DNA from: Salarchaeum japonicum_A
GTDB lineage: Archaea > Halobacteriota > Halobacteria > Halobacteriales > Halobacteriaceae
NCBI RefSeq assembly: GCF_049705945.1
Contig: NZ_JBNAMV010000004.1
Location: forward strand, 930,001 to 994,000
DNA length: 64,000 nt
Direction of reading: 5' to 3'
Below are positions 1 to 8,849 of this stretch, piece by piece (position 1 is the first letter of the stretch; each line of letters opens with the position of its first letter). The notes beneath the pieces were generated by a model, which did not search any database, was not told where the DNA came from, and was given only the letters and a program-made list of their open reading frames with translations. A program made the translations under genes and the position numbers.

Positions 1-1038
1 GACTGAGAGCGTGTCGAGGGAGACGCTCTCCGACTTCGTGTGGGCTTCTCCGGGTTCAGACGCGCCGCAGACGACGCACGCGGTTCCCTCGTCGGCGAGC
101 CAGCCGGCGTCGGTGGCGTGCGGTTTCGAGACATGCTGGGGGGTGCCGTCCTGGGCGGCGTTCGCGGCGTTGAGGACGGCGTCCGCGAACGCTTCGCTCG
201 TGCACTCCATCGGCGGGAGGTCTTGGTCGACGGACCAGGAGACGCCGGGGACGCTGGTGACGCGGCGCAAGTCCGCGCGCTCGCCGGGAACGGTGCGTTC
301 GTCCACGGTGACTTCGCACGTGTCGGGGATGACGTTCCACGCGCTCCCGCCGTCGATCTCGGTGACCGCGACGCTTCCTTCGACGCGCTCGCCCAGCACG
401 TCGACCGCGGGAGCGTCGAGTTCGCGCACCACGTCCATGGCGTCGCTCGCGCGATAGATCGCGTTCTCGCCGGACGCGGGTTCGCTCGCGTGCGCGGCGA
501 CGCCCTGTGCGCGGATGGTGCTGCCGCGGCGGCCCTTGTGCGCGATGACCACGTCCGTCACGCCGTCGGTCGTGTAGCTCGTCGACCCTTCGGCGACGAT
601 AGCGTAATCGGGTGCGTCGTTGTGGTCGAGGTAGTGTCGAGCGCCGACGCCGCCCTGTTCCTCGCCGACGAACGAGCAGAAGACGAGTTCGCAGTCCGGG
701 TCGGCGTCCCGGAAGGCGACCATCGCGGCGGCGACGGCGCCCTTCATGTCCGCCGCACCGCGGCCGTACAGCCGGCCGTCCTCCTCGGAGACGACGTACT
801 CGCCATCTTCCGTCTGTTCGTCCGCGGGCGGCACCACGTCGTGATGGCCGACGAGCGCGACGGACTCTCCCGAGCCTTTTCGCGCGATAATGTTTCCGCC
901 GTTTGGCGCGTCGTCCCGGGTGACCTCGGCGTCGGTGTGTTCGCGGAGCCAGTTCTCGATTTCGTCCCCGGCGGCGGTCTCGTCCTCGTGGCTCGGTACG
1001 TCGACGAGCCGTCGCGCGAGCGCGTGAACCTCGTCCAT
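1..1038 (-). CDS. M20 family metallopeptidase (partial, C-terminus off the window)
   Basis: Zinc-dependent amidohydrolase/peptidase of the ArgE/DapE/CPG2 group, acting on N-acyl amino acids or small peptides in the cytoplasm. It starts at the ATG ending at 1038 (MDEVHALARRLVDVPSHEDE) and reads open to base 1, so only the last residues are missing. Visible family motifs are the first metal-binding His in LVGHHDVVPP, the bridging Asp in GRGAADMKGAV and the catalytic Glu pair in FVGEEQGG. A lid/dimerisation domain follows. The substrate cannot be set from sequence: acetylornithine deacetylase, succinyl-DAP desuccinylase and general aminoacylase are all possible. It is followed across about 100 bp by the glycosyltransferase on the same strand. 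Confidence 0.88.
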   Translation of the reverse strand, partial: MDEVHALARRLVDVPSHEDETAAGDEIENWLREHTDAEVTRDDAPNGGNIIARKGSGESVALVGHHDVVPPADEQTEDGEYVVSEEDGRLYGRGAADMKGAVAAAMVAFRDADPDCELVFCSFVGEEQGGVGARHYLDHNDAPDYAIVAEGSTSYTTDGVTDVVIAHKGRRGSTIRAQGVAAHASEPASGENAIYRASDAMDVVRELDAPAVDVLGERVEGSVAVTEIDGGSAWNVIPDTCEVTVDERTVPGERADLRRVTSVPGVSWSVDQDLPPMECTSEAFADAVLNAANAAQDGTPQHVSKPHATDAGWLADEGTACVVCGASEPGEAHTKSESVSLDTLSV

Positions 1039-1136
1039 ACCGAGAGACAGGGGACACGAGCGGAAAAAGAAGGGGGCGCGCTGGGTGGCGGTTTCGGGGT
1101 CAGTCCGCGGGGCAGTCGGCGAGGAAGGCGGCGGAG

Positions 1137-2501
1137 TCAGTCGGCGGGGTCGTCGTCGGCGCGCGTGGTGGTGACGTAGACGGAGGGTTTGTCGAGCACG
1201 AACTCCTCGATGAACGCGACGACGTACACGACGGAGTTCACGACCATGTAGGCGCCCATCGTGAGCGCGACGACGTACTCGGCGGGGTGGTGGGAGTAGC
1301 CGTCGCGGCGGTCCGCGGCGAACACGGCGAGCGCGGCGGCGACGGGGAACACGCCCATAATCGTCCAGAGTATCTCGCTGTAGGGGATGTAGGCCGAGGC
1401 GTGCGCGCCCGCGACGTCGAACAGGGGGAGCGGGAGGCCGACGACGAGGAACGGCGTGAGCATCGTGTATCCGAACGTCTGGGCGGCGTCCGCCTTCGCG
1501 ACCCGCGTCGGGTTGTTCGACCGGAGGACGGACGAGAAGTGCCGGACCGACACCTGAAGCCAGCCGCGCGCCCAGCGCTTGCGTTGACTCCACCACGCGG
1601 AGAGCGTGGTCGGTTGTTCCTCGTACGTCACGACGCCGGGGTCCATGCGGATGCGCTTGCCGTTCGCGTGGAGTTTCGCGCTCATGTCGATGTCCTCCAC
1701 GAGGATTTCCTCGTCGAACGGCCCGATTTCCTCGAAGACTTTGCTGCGGAAGAACGCCTGTCCGCCGCCGAACAGCCGGAACCCGCCGAACAGTTCGCGC
1801 GCGAACAGTTCGACCTTCTCGACGATGTGGCGGTCGACCGTCGCGTAGAGCGCGACGAGGGAGTCCGTGGGGTTGTGGCCGTAACACCGGCCTTTCACGC
1901 ACCACGTCTCGGGTTCGGCGACGAACCACGTGACGGCGCGGCGGATGGCGTCGGGCGCGAACTCGTGGTCGGCGTCGATGCTCGCGATGATGTCGCCGCT
2001 CGCGCGCTCGATGGCGTAGTTCGCGGCGGCGGCCTTTCCGCCGCCGGGTTCGTCGCGTTCGAGCGCGACGATTCGGTCGTCCGCGGCGGCCGCCGATTCG
2101 ACGATGTCGGCCGTGCCGTCGGTGCAGTCGGACTCGTAGCAGACGACGATTTCGAGGCGGTCTTCGGGATAGTCGACCGCGCGGCAGGCGTCGAGAGTGC
2201 TCGGGAGGACGGCGGCCTCGTTGTACGCGGGGATGACGACGCTCACCGACGGGAGGTCGGCGTCGGGCACGTCGAGGTCGGGCGGGTCGGAGACCTCTGG
2301 GTAGGACGCGAGCGTGGAGGCGGCGAGCCGGGCGAGCTGGACGAAGATGACGACGAGGAGAATCGTTTTCAACCATCGACGGTACGGCACGGAGACGACG
2401 CCGGGTGCGAGGACGAACACGAGGAAGGCCGCGACTACCCCGACATAGGCGACGAGGCGGCCGACGGACGTCCCCTGTTCGTCGACGGTCTTGACCTCCA
2501 T
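1137..2501 (-). CDS. membrane-bound family 2 glycosyltransferase
   Basis: Processive-type GT-2 enzyme anchored in the membrane, probably building a surface polysaccharide or glycan. Two N-terminal hydrophobic segments (about residues 14-35 and 40-62) precede a GT-A domain. That domain contains VVIPAYNEAAVLP, the nucleotide-sugar DAD triplet at about 176-178 (SIDADHEF), a second acidic motif EDIDMS near 270 and the acceptor-side QRKRWARGW near 307. Three or four C-terminal membrane segments follow. This is the layout of cellulose/hyaluronan synthase-like proteins. An upstream in-frame ATG at 2534 would add MAGVAVALDKR; the ATG at 2501 was preferred because it gives a hydrophilic acidic N-terminus. 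The sugar donor is unknown. Confidence 0.87.
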   Translation of the reverse strand: MEVKTVDEQGTSVGRLVAYVGVVAAFLVFVLAPGVVSVPYRRWLKTILLVVIFVQLARLAASTLASYPEVSDPPDLDVPDADLPSVSVVIPAYNEAAVLPSTLDACRAVDYPEDRLEIVVCYESDCTDGTADIVESAAAADDRIVALERDEPGGGKAAAANYAIERASGDIIASIDADHEFAPDAIRRAVTWFVAEPETWCVKGRCYGHNPTDSLVALYATVDRHIVEKVELFARELFGGFRLFGGGQAFFRSKVFEEIGPFDEEILVEDIDMSAKLHANGKRIRMDPGVVTYEEQPTTLSAWWSQRKRWARGWLQVSVRHFSSVLRSNNPTRVAKADAAQTFGYTMLTPFLVVGLPLPLFDVAGAHASAYIPYSEILWTIMGVFPVAAALAVFAADRRDGYSHHPAEYVVALTMGAYMVVNSVVYVVAFIEEFVLDKPSVYVTTTRADDDPAD

Positions 2502-2720
2502 CCGTTTGTCGAGTGCAACGGCAACCCCCGCCAAAACCGTACCGGTCCCCGACAGCTCTGTCGAGTGATTCGACGGCGGCGAACGCGTCCCCGGAAGCGT
2601 CGCGTGTTCGCTCGCGCTCCGCGCCGCGGCGGTGGTTGGCGTGTCGTGGAGCGGCGATGCGGGCGGTTCGCGTCGGCGGCGACGAACACCCTTATCAGCG
2701 GGCCGCAGTTATCTGTGGGT
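2502..2720. other. divergent intergenic region between glycosyltransferase and pina
   Basis: A 219-bp GC-rich divergent gap. It must hold the promoters for both flanking genes. Near 2690 an AT-richer stretch (cccttatcag) lies about 28 bp upstream of the PINA start and could be its TATA element. No other gene is supported. Confidence 0.4.
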
Positions 2721-4598
2721 ATGAAATTAGTGCCGGACACGAGCGTCGTCATCGACGGCCGCGTGAGCGCGGGCGTCGAGTCCGGCGAGTACGCTGGCGC
2801 GACGGTTATCGTCCCCGAAGCGGTCGTGGGCGAAATCGAGGCGCAGGCCAACAGCGGCCGGAGCACCGGCTGGGACGGCCTCTCGGAGCTACAGCGGCTC
2901 GCGGACCTCGCGGACGACGGCGACATCGACCTCCAGTACGTGGGTGACCGAGCAACGGAAGAAGATATCAAGCGCGCCGCCGCCGGGGCCATCGACGCCA
3001 TCATTCGGGACGTGGCGGTGGAGTACGACGCGACGTTCGTCACGAGCGACATCGTGCAGTCCGAGGTCGCGAAGGCGAAGGGCCTCGACGTGCAGTACCT
3101 CGAACCGCTCGACGAGGAGGCTGGCGCGCTCGAAATCGAGCAGTACTTCGACGAGTCGACGATGAGCGTCCACCTGAAGGCGGGTGTGGTCCCGATGGCG
3201 AAACGCGGCGACGTGGGCGACATCTCCTATCAGGAAATCGGCTCCACGAAGCTCGACGTTGACACGCTCAAGGAGTACTCGAACGAAATAATTGACACCG
3301 CGAAACGCACGGACGAGGGGTTCGTGGAGCTCTCCGAGGAGGGGATGACCATCGCCCAGATTCGGGACATGCGTATCGCCATGGCGCGACCGCCGTTCAG
3401 TGACGGGTTCGAGATTACGGCGGTGCGCCCCATCGTGAAGACGACGATGGAGGAGTACGAGTTCTCGGGCGAACTCAAGGAGCGGATGCTGGAGCGCGAC
3501 CGCGGCATCCTCATCGCCGGTTCGCCGGGCGCGGGGAAGTCGACGTTCGGGCAGGCGGTCGCGGAGTTCCTGGACGATAACGGCTACGTCGTGAAGACGA
3601 TGGAGAAGCCGCGCGACCTCCAGGTCGGCGACGAAATCACGCAGTACACGGAGCTCGGCGGGTCGATGGAGACCACCGCGGACTCCCTGCTGATGGTGCG
3701 ACCGGACTACACCATCTACGACGAGGTCCGGAAAACGGACGACTTCGAGGTGTTCGCGGACATGCGGCTCGCGGGCGTCGGGATGGTCGGCGTCGTGCAC
3801 GCCACCCGCCCCATCGACGCGCTCCAGCGCCTCGTCGGCCGCGTCGAACTCGGCATGATTCCGCAGATCGTGGACACGGTCGTGTTCATCGAGGCCGGTG
3901 ACGTGGACACGGTGTACGACGTGACGACCGAGGTGAAGGTTCCCGAGGGTCTGATGGAAGAAGACCTCGCGCGCCCCGTCATTCAGGTGACGGACTTCGA
4001 GACGGGGCGGCCGGCGTACGAGATTTACACGTTCAACCGCCAGGTCGTCACCGTCCCGCTCGACGAAGCGGGCGGGAGTACGGAGTCGGGCGTCGGGAAC
4101 CTCGCGAAGCAGGAGATAAAGCGCGAGATCCAGTCGGCGACCCGCGGTCCCGTGGAGGTCGAACTCCGCGGGCAGAACACCGCGGTCGTCTACGTCTCCG
4201 ACGACGAGATCAGTCACGTCATCGGGAAGGGCGGCGGTCGCATCAGCGAAATCGAGGAGCGCCTCGGCATCAGCATCGACGTGCGGACGCTGGACGAACT
4301 TCCGGACACGCCCACGGCGTCGGGGGCGGGCGGCGCGAACGGCGCGAGTAAGTCGGGCGGCGCGGAACCGCAGGGCGAGGTCGTGACGCCGGACATCACG
4401 TCCCGCCACATCAACATCCCCGTGGAGACCGCGAGTCCGGGCGACACGGTCGAAGTGCAGGCGGACGGCGACTACCTGTTCACCGCGACGGTCGGTCGCG
4501 GCGGCGACATCCAGGTCTCCCGGGGGAGCGCCATCGCGGAGGAACTCGAACGCGCCATCGACCGCCAGGAGCGAATCACGGTCGTCGCCAACGAGTGA
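2721..4598 (+). CDS. pina: PINA: PIN-domain/AAA ATPase with KH domain
   Basis: 625-residue archaeal PilT-N-terminus ATPase. The Sulfolobus homologue PINA is a Holliday-junction branch-migration helicase that works with Hjc and Hjm. The start MKLVPDTSVVIDG at 2721 opens the PIN fold, with acidic residues D6, E38, D92 and D110 in place. A hexameric secretion-type ATPase domain follows, with Walker A GSPGAGKST at 267-275 and Walker B-like TIYDEV at 331-336. A KH motif IGKGGGRI lies at about 501-508, and a low-complexity Gly/Ala linker precedes a small C-terminal beta domain. The open frame extends far upstream to 1287 but that part is the antisense of the glycosyltransferase. The role in recombination is inferred from the family. 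Confidence 0.9.
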   Translation: MKLVPDTSVVIDGRVSAGVESGEYAGATVIVPEAVVGEIEAQANSGRSTGWDGLSELQRLADLADDGDIDLQYVGDRATEEDIKRAAAGAIDAIIRDVAVEYDATFVTSDIVQSEVAKAKGLDVQYLEPLDEEAGALEIEQYFDESTMSVHLKAGVVPMAKRGDVGDISYQEIGSTKLDVDTLKEYSNEIIDTAKRTDEGFVELSEEGMTIAQIRDMRIAMARPPFSDGFEITAVRPIVKTTMEEYEFSGELKERMLERDRGILIAGSPGAGKSTFGQAVAEFLDDNGYVVKTMEKPRDLQVGDEITQYTELGGSMETTADSLLMVRPDYTIYDEVRKTDDFEVFADMRLAGVGMVGVVHATRPIDALQRLVGRVELGMIPQIVDTVVFIEAGDVDTVYDVTTEVKVPEGLMEEDLARPVIQVTDFETGRPAYEIYTFNRQVVTVPLDEAGGSTESGVGNLAKQEIKREIQSATRGPVEVELRGQNTAVVYVSDDEISHVIGKGGGRISEIEERLGISIDVRTLDELPDTPTASGAGGANGASKSGGAEPQGEVVTPDITSRHINIPVETASPGDTVEVQADGDYLFTATVGRGGDIQVSRGSAIAEELERAIDRQERITVVANE

Positions 4599-4675
4599 AT
4601 TCGGTGGTGATAACACCGAGTGGTTAGACGTGTGTTCTATGGCTACGGACCGCGGCGGAACGGGGGCGACGACTC

Positions 4676-5713
4676 GTGGTTGACGTTCGTCTCGACGGCG
4701 TAACGAAGGCGTTCGGCGCGACGACGGCGCTGGACGGCGTGTCGCTCGACGTTCGGGACGGCGAGTTCTTCACGCTCGTCGGGCCCTCCGGCTGCGGGAA
4801 GACGACGACTCTCCGTATGGTCGCGGGGTTCGAGGAGCCGACGGCGGGCGCGGTGCGGTTCGACGGCGCGGACGTGACCGGGGTTCCCGTAGACGAACGC
4901 GACGTGGGCATCGTCTTCCAGAACTACGCGCTCTTCCCCCACATGACGGTCGCGGAGAACATCGCGTACGGCCTACGGTTCCGGGACGCGCCGGGCGGCG
5001 CAAGCAGGGACGAACGCGTCGCGGAACTGCTCGACCTCGTCGACCTCGAAGGGTTCGAGGACCGCGACCCCGCGGAACTATCGGGCGGCCAGCAACAGCG
5101 GGTCGCGCTCGCCCGCGCGCTCGCACCCGGCCCGAGCCTCCTCCTGCTGGACGAACCGATGAGCGCGCTCGACGCCCGCCTCCGCGAGACGCTGCGGCGG
5201 CACGTCAAGCGCATCCAGCGCGACCTCGGAATCACGACCATCTACGTCACGCACGACCAGGAGGAGGCACTGAGCATCTCCGACCGCCTCGCGGTGATGA
5301 ACGACGGCCGGGTCGAACAGGCCGGCACGCCGCAGGAGGTGTACCGGACGCCGGGGACGCGGTTCGTCGCGGAGTTCGTCGGCGACAACAACGTCCTCGA
5401 CGGCACGCTCACCGGCCGCGAGGACGGCGTCGCGACGGTGGACGTGGACGGAGAGGCGCTCCGCATCACGGACGACGATATCGACGCCGCGGCGGGCGAC
5501 CGCGTGACGTTCTGCGTGCGCCCCGAACGCCTCACGCGGGACGCGACGGCGAACCGCCTCGATATCGCCGTCGACACCGCGGAGTTCCTCGGGGAGACGA
5601 CGAGAGTGTACGGGACGTGGAACGACCGGCAGGTCGTCGTGCGCCTCGACGACGTACCCGAAACGGACACGCTCACGCTCGGGTTCGCGCCCGAGGACGC
5701 CACGGTACTATGA
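4676..5713 (+). CDS. ABC transporter ATP-binding protein, MalK/PotA type
   Basis: 345-residue nucleotide-binding subunit of an ABC importer, at the cytoplasmic face of the membrane. Walker A GPSGCGKTT is at 36-44, the Q-loop is in IVFQNYALFP, the signature is LSGGQQQR, Walker B is LLLLDEP and the switch His is in VTHDQEEA. A C-terminal TOBE-like beta domain (FCVRPERL region) is typical of sugar, spermidine, sulfate or ferric importers. The start is GTG at 4676; the only nearby ATG (4639) is out of frame. No permease or binding protein lies next to it, so it either serves permeases encoded elsewhere or is an orphan. Its stop overlaps the next gene's ATG (ATGA). Confidence 0.88.
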   Translation: MVDVRLDGVTKAFGATTALDGVSLDVRDGEFFTLVGPSGCGKTTTLRMVAGFEEPTAGAVRFDGADVTGVPVDERDVGIVFQNYALFPHMTVAENIAYGLRFRDAPGGASRDERVAELLDLVDLEGFEDRDPAELSGGQQQRVALARALAPGPSLLLLDEPMSALDARLRETLRRHVKRIQRDLGITTIYVTHDQEEALSISDRLAVMNDGRVEQAGTPQEVYRTPGTRFVAEFVGDNNVLDGTLTGREDGVATVDVDGEALRITDDDIDAAAGDRVTFCVRPERLTRDATANRLDIAVDTAEFLGETTRVYGTWNDRQVVVRLDDVPETDTLTLGFAPEDATVL

Positions 5714-6459
5714 TAACGCTCACCTCTGACTTCGGCAGTCCCTACCCGGCGGCGATGAAGGGCGTCGTGCTCCAGCGGACCGACGCCCGCCTCGTGGACA
5801 TCGCGCACGACCTCCCGCGCCAGGACGTCCGCGCGGCCGCGTTCTGGCTTCGCGAGGTCGTCCCGCACTACCCGCCCGCAGTCCACTTGGTTGTCGTGGA
5901 CCCGGGCGTCGGGACCGACCGCGCCGCCGTCGTCGTCCGCGTCGGCCACCACGCGTTCGTCGCGCCCGACAACGGCGTCGTCCGGCCCGCCGCCCGCGCG
6001 CTCGACGGCGACGTCGAGGTGTTCGAAATCGGCGTCGAGAACCCGGCGAGTTCGACGTTCCACGGCCGCGACGTGTTCGCGCCCGCCGCGGCCGAGGTGC
6101 ACGAGGCGGGCGTCGAGAACATCGAGTCACTCGAAAACGTCACGCCCGCCGCGGACTGCGTCGACCTCACGCTCCCCGACGCGACCGTCGAGGGCGACGT
6201 GGCGCACGGCGAAGTGCTGGTCGTGGACGACTTCGGGAACGCCATCACGAACGTTCCCGGCGGGTTCGTCGCGGACGCCGCCTCCGTGCTCGTGAACGGC
6301 GAGCGCGCGCCCGTCGAACCGTCGTACGCGCACGTCGCGGTCGGGAAGCGACTCGTGACCGTGGCAAGCCACGAGAACGTCGAACTCGCCGTGAATCAGG
6401 GGCGAGGCGCGGACGCGTTCGGCGTCCGGCCCGGCGACGACGTGACAGTGAAGAAGTAG
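5710..6459 (+). CDS. SAM hydrolase (S-adenosyl-L-methionine hydroxide adenosyltransferase, DUF62)
   Basis: 249-residue enzyme of the DUF62 family, which splits S-adenosylmethionine with water into adenosine and methionine; it is related to fluorinase and chlorinase. Diagnostic motifs are TSDFGSPY at the N-terminus, VVDPGVGT, VAPDNGV, STFHGRDVFAPAA and VDDFGNAITN. The ATG at 5710 overlaps the stop of the ABC ATPase, so the two are translationally coupled. The physiological role of DUF62 enzymes is poorly understood. The coupling here hints at a link between SAM turnover or adenosine/methionine and a transported solute. Residues needed to tell hydrolase from halogenase were not checked by alignment; hydrolase is the default for archaea. 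Confidence 0.88.
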   Translation: MITLTSDFGSPYPAAMKGVVLQRTDARLVDIAHDLPRQDVRAAAFWLREVVPHYPPAVHLVVVDPGVGTDRAAVVVRVGHHAFVAPDNGVVRPAARALDGDVEVFEIGVENPASSTFHGRDVFAPAAAEVHEAGVENIESLENVTPAADCVDLTLPDATVEGDVAHGEVLVVDDFGNAITNVPGGFVADAASVLVNGERAPVEPSYAHVAVGKRLVTVASHENVELAVNQGRGADAFGVRPGDDVTVKK

Positions 6460-6666
6460 TTAGTCGTCCTCGCCGGTCGCGGCGTCGCGGAGTTCGTCCT
6501 CGAGTTCCGCGCGGCCGCGCTTGAACTCGCCAATGGCCTGCCCGGACGACCGGGCGAGCGCGGGGAGTTTGTTCGCGCCGAACAGCAGTATTGCGAGCAG
6601 CAGGATGACCGCGAATTCCATGCCGCCGGGCAGTCCACCGATGAACGACGGGAGTATGTCGTACAT
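6460..6666 (-). CDS. tatA: Sec-independent (Tat) translocase protein TatA
   Basis: 68-residue TatA/E-type subunit forming the pore of the twin-arginine pathway, which carries folded proteins and dominates secretion in haloarchaea. It has a short extracellular N-terminus, a single hydrophobic helix (FAVILLLAILLFG), the conserved hinge G-NKLPALARSSGQAIGEFKRG and an amphipathic, acidic tail. Its stop abuts the SAM hydrolase stop (convergent). Many Tat substrates are visible in this window, for example the RR-containing signal peptides at 8964, 9885, 11478 and 60502-61644. Confidence 0.93.
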   Translation of the reverse strand: MYDILPSFIGGLPGGMEFAVILLLAILLFGANKLPALARSSGQAIGEFKRGRAELEDELRDAATGEDD

Positions 6667-6729
6667 AGAGAGACGGAGGACGGCACGGGAGATAGGTATG
6701 ACGGGGCTACCGGCGCGATAGGGTGGCCC

Positions 6730-7275
6730 TCAGTCCTCGCGGGGCGGCACGCGGAGCGTTCGGGACGTGACGTGCTGGGCGAGCGCGGACGCGCCGAAGG
6801 AGAGGGCGGAGAGCCAGACGAGGAGGGAGTTCGTCAGCCAGCCCGGCGCGACGCCCTGCTGGACGGCGAGCGCGAGCGACGCGACAAACGCGGCGAGCAG
6901 GCCGTAGTACTCCGCCCACGTGAAGTGGTGTTCGGGGACGACTTCGACGTACAGTTCGACCTCGCGCGCGGCGGCCGTGAGCTGGACGGTGGTGCGGTTG
7001 CGGTCGTACTCGACGACGCCGAGCGAGTCCATCATCGGGAGATGTGTCTGGTGGAGCGCGGTGTAGACGCGTTTTCGTTCCGGCCCGGTGAGTTCGGCGA
7101 CCGGCACGTCGTTCTCCAGGGACGCGACGTACTCGGAGAGGTCGCGGAGGGAGACGGGACTGTCCGCCGACCGGAGGTAGTCAAACGCGTAGCGGCGGCG
7201 CTGATTGCTCATCGTTCGAAACACGTCGTCGGGCGTGAGCGTCGTTTCGAGCTTCGTGAAGAGTTGTTCAGACAT
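6730..7275 (-). CDS. winged-helix regulator with two C-terminal membrane helices (DUF7344 type)
   Basis: 181-residue protein. Residues about 1-100 form a winged helix like the haloarchaeal DUF7344 domain (DVFRTMSNQRRRYAFDYLRS, then THLPMMDSLGVVEYD as wing). After a short beta segment (ELYVEVVPEHHFTWAEYYGLL) come two hydrophobic helices near residues 130-148 and 152-168. This implies a membrane-tethered transcription regulator. It lies next to the surface-fibre locus and resembles the protein encoded at 8151-8675, so both may control that locus. No ligand or signal can be inferred. Confidence 0.75.
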   Translation of the reverse strand: MSEQLFTKLETTLTPDDVFRTMSNQRRRYAFDYLRSADSPVSLRDLSEYVASLENDVPVAELTGPERKRVYTALHQTHLPMMDSLGVVEYDRNRTTVQLTAAAREVELYVEVVPEHHFTWAEYYGLLAAFVASLALAVQQGVAPGWLTNSLLVWLSALSFGASALAQHVTSRTLRVPPRED

Positions 7276-7332
7276 CGAGGGAATCCATCGTTAGCGAAGT
7301 AGGATAGCACCCGTCATAGTTAATTGGGTGTT

Positions 7333-8148
7333 TTACACGTTTGCGGCGTCGAGAACGCGCGGGTCGAGTTCCACCTCGAAGAGGCGCGCGCCGCACTGCG
7401 TGCAGTCGGCGGCGGCCACGTCGACGCTCCGACAGCAGGACGCCACGGTGTCCGCGCCGAGTTCGACGCGGCCGTGGCAGGCCGGGCAGGTGTCGAGGCA
7501 GGCGCGGAGGGCGGCGAGGAGTTCGCCGCGGTGTGTGAGCGGGAGGGCGCGCCACTCGTCGCGCGCGTCGAGCACGGCGTCCGCGGTCACGTCGGCGTTG
7601 AACGCGGCGGGGGACTCCCAGCGTCCGACGATGTCGGGGCCGCAGAAGACGCTGCACGCGCCGTCGCCGTGGTACTGCACGTCGATGTCGGCGGGGTCGG
7701 CGTCGAGGAGCGCGGCGAGGTCAGCGGTTCGCGGGGTGGTTGTGTCGCTGGCGACCATGCGGGCGCGCCACTCGGCGTCGAAATCGGGCGCGAGCCCCAC
7801 GTCGCTGTCCGGGGTTTCGACGACTGCGCCGAGCGCGCTGAGAGTGTCGAGGACGTCGAGGTCGCCGGCGTCGCGCGCCGGCCGCTTGTCGAACGCGCGG
7901 AGCACGCGGTCGGGGAGGTAGCGCGCGGTGAGCGCGGGCGTGCCGGGGACGAGGTAGCCCCGGACGTAGATGGCCGCGAGCGCGAGCGCGAACGCGGCGA
8001 GCGCGACCGGCGTGGAGACGAACGCGGCGAGCGCGAGCGCGCCCGCGGCGGCGAGCACGATGTTCACGCCAGTACAGGGGAGACAGCGGTTCTCACCCGT
8101 GTATTCGGGGCGGCGGACGGCGTCGAGCGTCAGCGGGAGTGCGAGCAT
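7333..8148 (-). CDS. conserved haloarchaeal membrane protein with Cys-rich termini
   Basis: 271-residue protein of unknown function. The N-terminus carries a CLPC motif (GENRCLPCTGVN) directly before two hydrophobic helices (about residues 26-64). The C-terminus ends with three cysteine groups (CLDTCPACHG, CCRSVD, CTQCGARLFEVE) that look like a zinc ribbon or thiol cluster; the middle part is soluble. It starts at the ATG ending at 8148, only 2 bp after the stop of the DUF7344 regulator, so they form one operon reading away from the fibre genes. It could be a thiol-redox or metal-sensing partner of the regulator, but that is a guess. Confidence 0.6.
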   Translation of the reverse strand: MLALPLTLDAVRRPEYTGENRCLPCTGVNIVLAAAGALALAAFVSTPVALAAFALALAAIYVRGYLVPGTPALTARYLPDRVLRAFDKRPARDAGDLDVLDTLSALGAVVETPDSDVGLAPDFDAEWRARMVASDTTTPRTADLAALLDADPADIDVQYHGDGACSVFCGPDIVGRWESPAAFNADVTADAVLDARDEWRALPLTHRGELLAALRACLDTCPACHGRVELGADTVASCCRSVDVAAADCTQCGARLFEVELDPRVLDAANV

Positions 8149-8150
8149 GG

Positions 8151-8675
8151 TCAGTGGGTCGGGGTGCGTCGATCGGCGAGCAGTTGGTACGCGCTCACGG
8201 CGGCGAACAGCGCAAGGAACGCGGTCGTCCAGACGAGTGTCGGGAGGGCGTCGAGGACGGGGAGCGCGAGGAGCGACCCGAGGACGGTGAGGAAGCCGGT
8301 GATGCCGATGTACTGGTAGCACTCGCCCCAGGTGACGCCGTAGCGCGTGACGAGTTCGAGGTAGAGCGTCACGCCTCGCGCACGCGGGAGGACGCGAACG
8401 GTGTTCTCGTCCGCGTCGAACTCAACGAGGCCGGCCTCCGCGAGCCGCGGAAGGTGGACTTGTCGGAGGGAGACGTAGACGGCGGTGCGGACGGCGTCGG
8501 ACGGGGTGTCGGTGCCGGCTTCGTCCGCGGCGACGAGGTCGGCGAGCGCGCGGAGCGTCGTGTCCTCGGCCGTGACGATGTACTCGATCGACCGGCAGCG
8601 GCGTTCGTTGCTGAGCAAGTCGAACACGTCCGTCTGAGCCACGTACGGTCGAGGGAAATACGTCTGGAGTACCAC
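8151..8675 (-). CDS. winged-helix regulator with two membrane helices (DUF7344 type), second copy
   Basis: 174-residue relative of the protein at 6730-7275. It has an N-terminal winged helix (DVFDLLSNERRCRSIEYIVT ... VHLPRLAEAGLVEFD), a conserved linker (LYLELVTRYGVTWGECYQYIG) and two C-terminal hydrophobic helices. It is divergent from the TasA-like subunit genes across a 288-bp region full of TAGG/CCTA half-sites, which suggests that it regulates itself and the subunits. It is translated together with the Cys-rich membrane protein downstream. Function is assigned by fold resemblance and gene position only. Confidence 0.75.
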   Translation of the reverse strand: MVLQTYFPRPYVAQTDVFDLLSNERRCRSIEYIVTAEDTTLRALADLVAADEAGTDTPSDAVRTAVYVSLRQVHLPRLAEAGLVEFDADENTVRVLPRARGVTLYLELVTRYGVTWGECYQYIGITGFLTVLGSLLALPVLDALPTLVWTTAFLALFAAVSAYQLLADRRTPTH

Positions 8676-8702
8676 GACACGAGAGAAGGGCGTGGAAGGG
8701 GA

Positions 8703-8849
8703 TAGGTATGGATTGCCTAGTCACGGGGTAGGCAGCGCATAAACGGAATGGACGGTCGGTAGGGGGTGCGTACCGCGCGTAAACGGTTCGTTGTCGGTCG
8801 GCGCGAGCGAGCCTACGCGCCGGTAGGCCGACCCTCGGCGGAGTTAGGC
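8703..8849. promoter_or_regulatory. cluster of TAGG/CCTA half-sites and palindromes (candidate operators)
   Basis: The divergent promoter region holds TAGG at 8703, CCTA at 8716 and TAGG at 8729, spaced exactly 13 bp. They include the inverted repeat TGCCTA(8714)-N9-TAGGCA(8734). There is also GCCTAC(8811)-N6-GTAGGC(8828), and TAGG at 8760 and 8845. TAGGCCGAC occurs twice, at 8825 and 8845. A similar palindrome lies upstream of the third subunit gene at 11391. The recurrence suggests binding sites for one regulator, most simply the adjacent DUF7344 protein. Confidence 0.5.

Noticed and set aside
1287..2720. Long in-frame extension upstream of the PINA gene
   Set aside because: It is the antisense of the glycosyltransferase and lacks PIN-like sequence; the ATG at 2721 starts exactly at the PIN motif.
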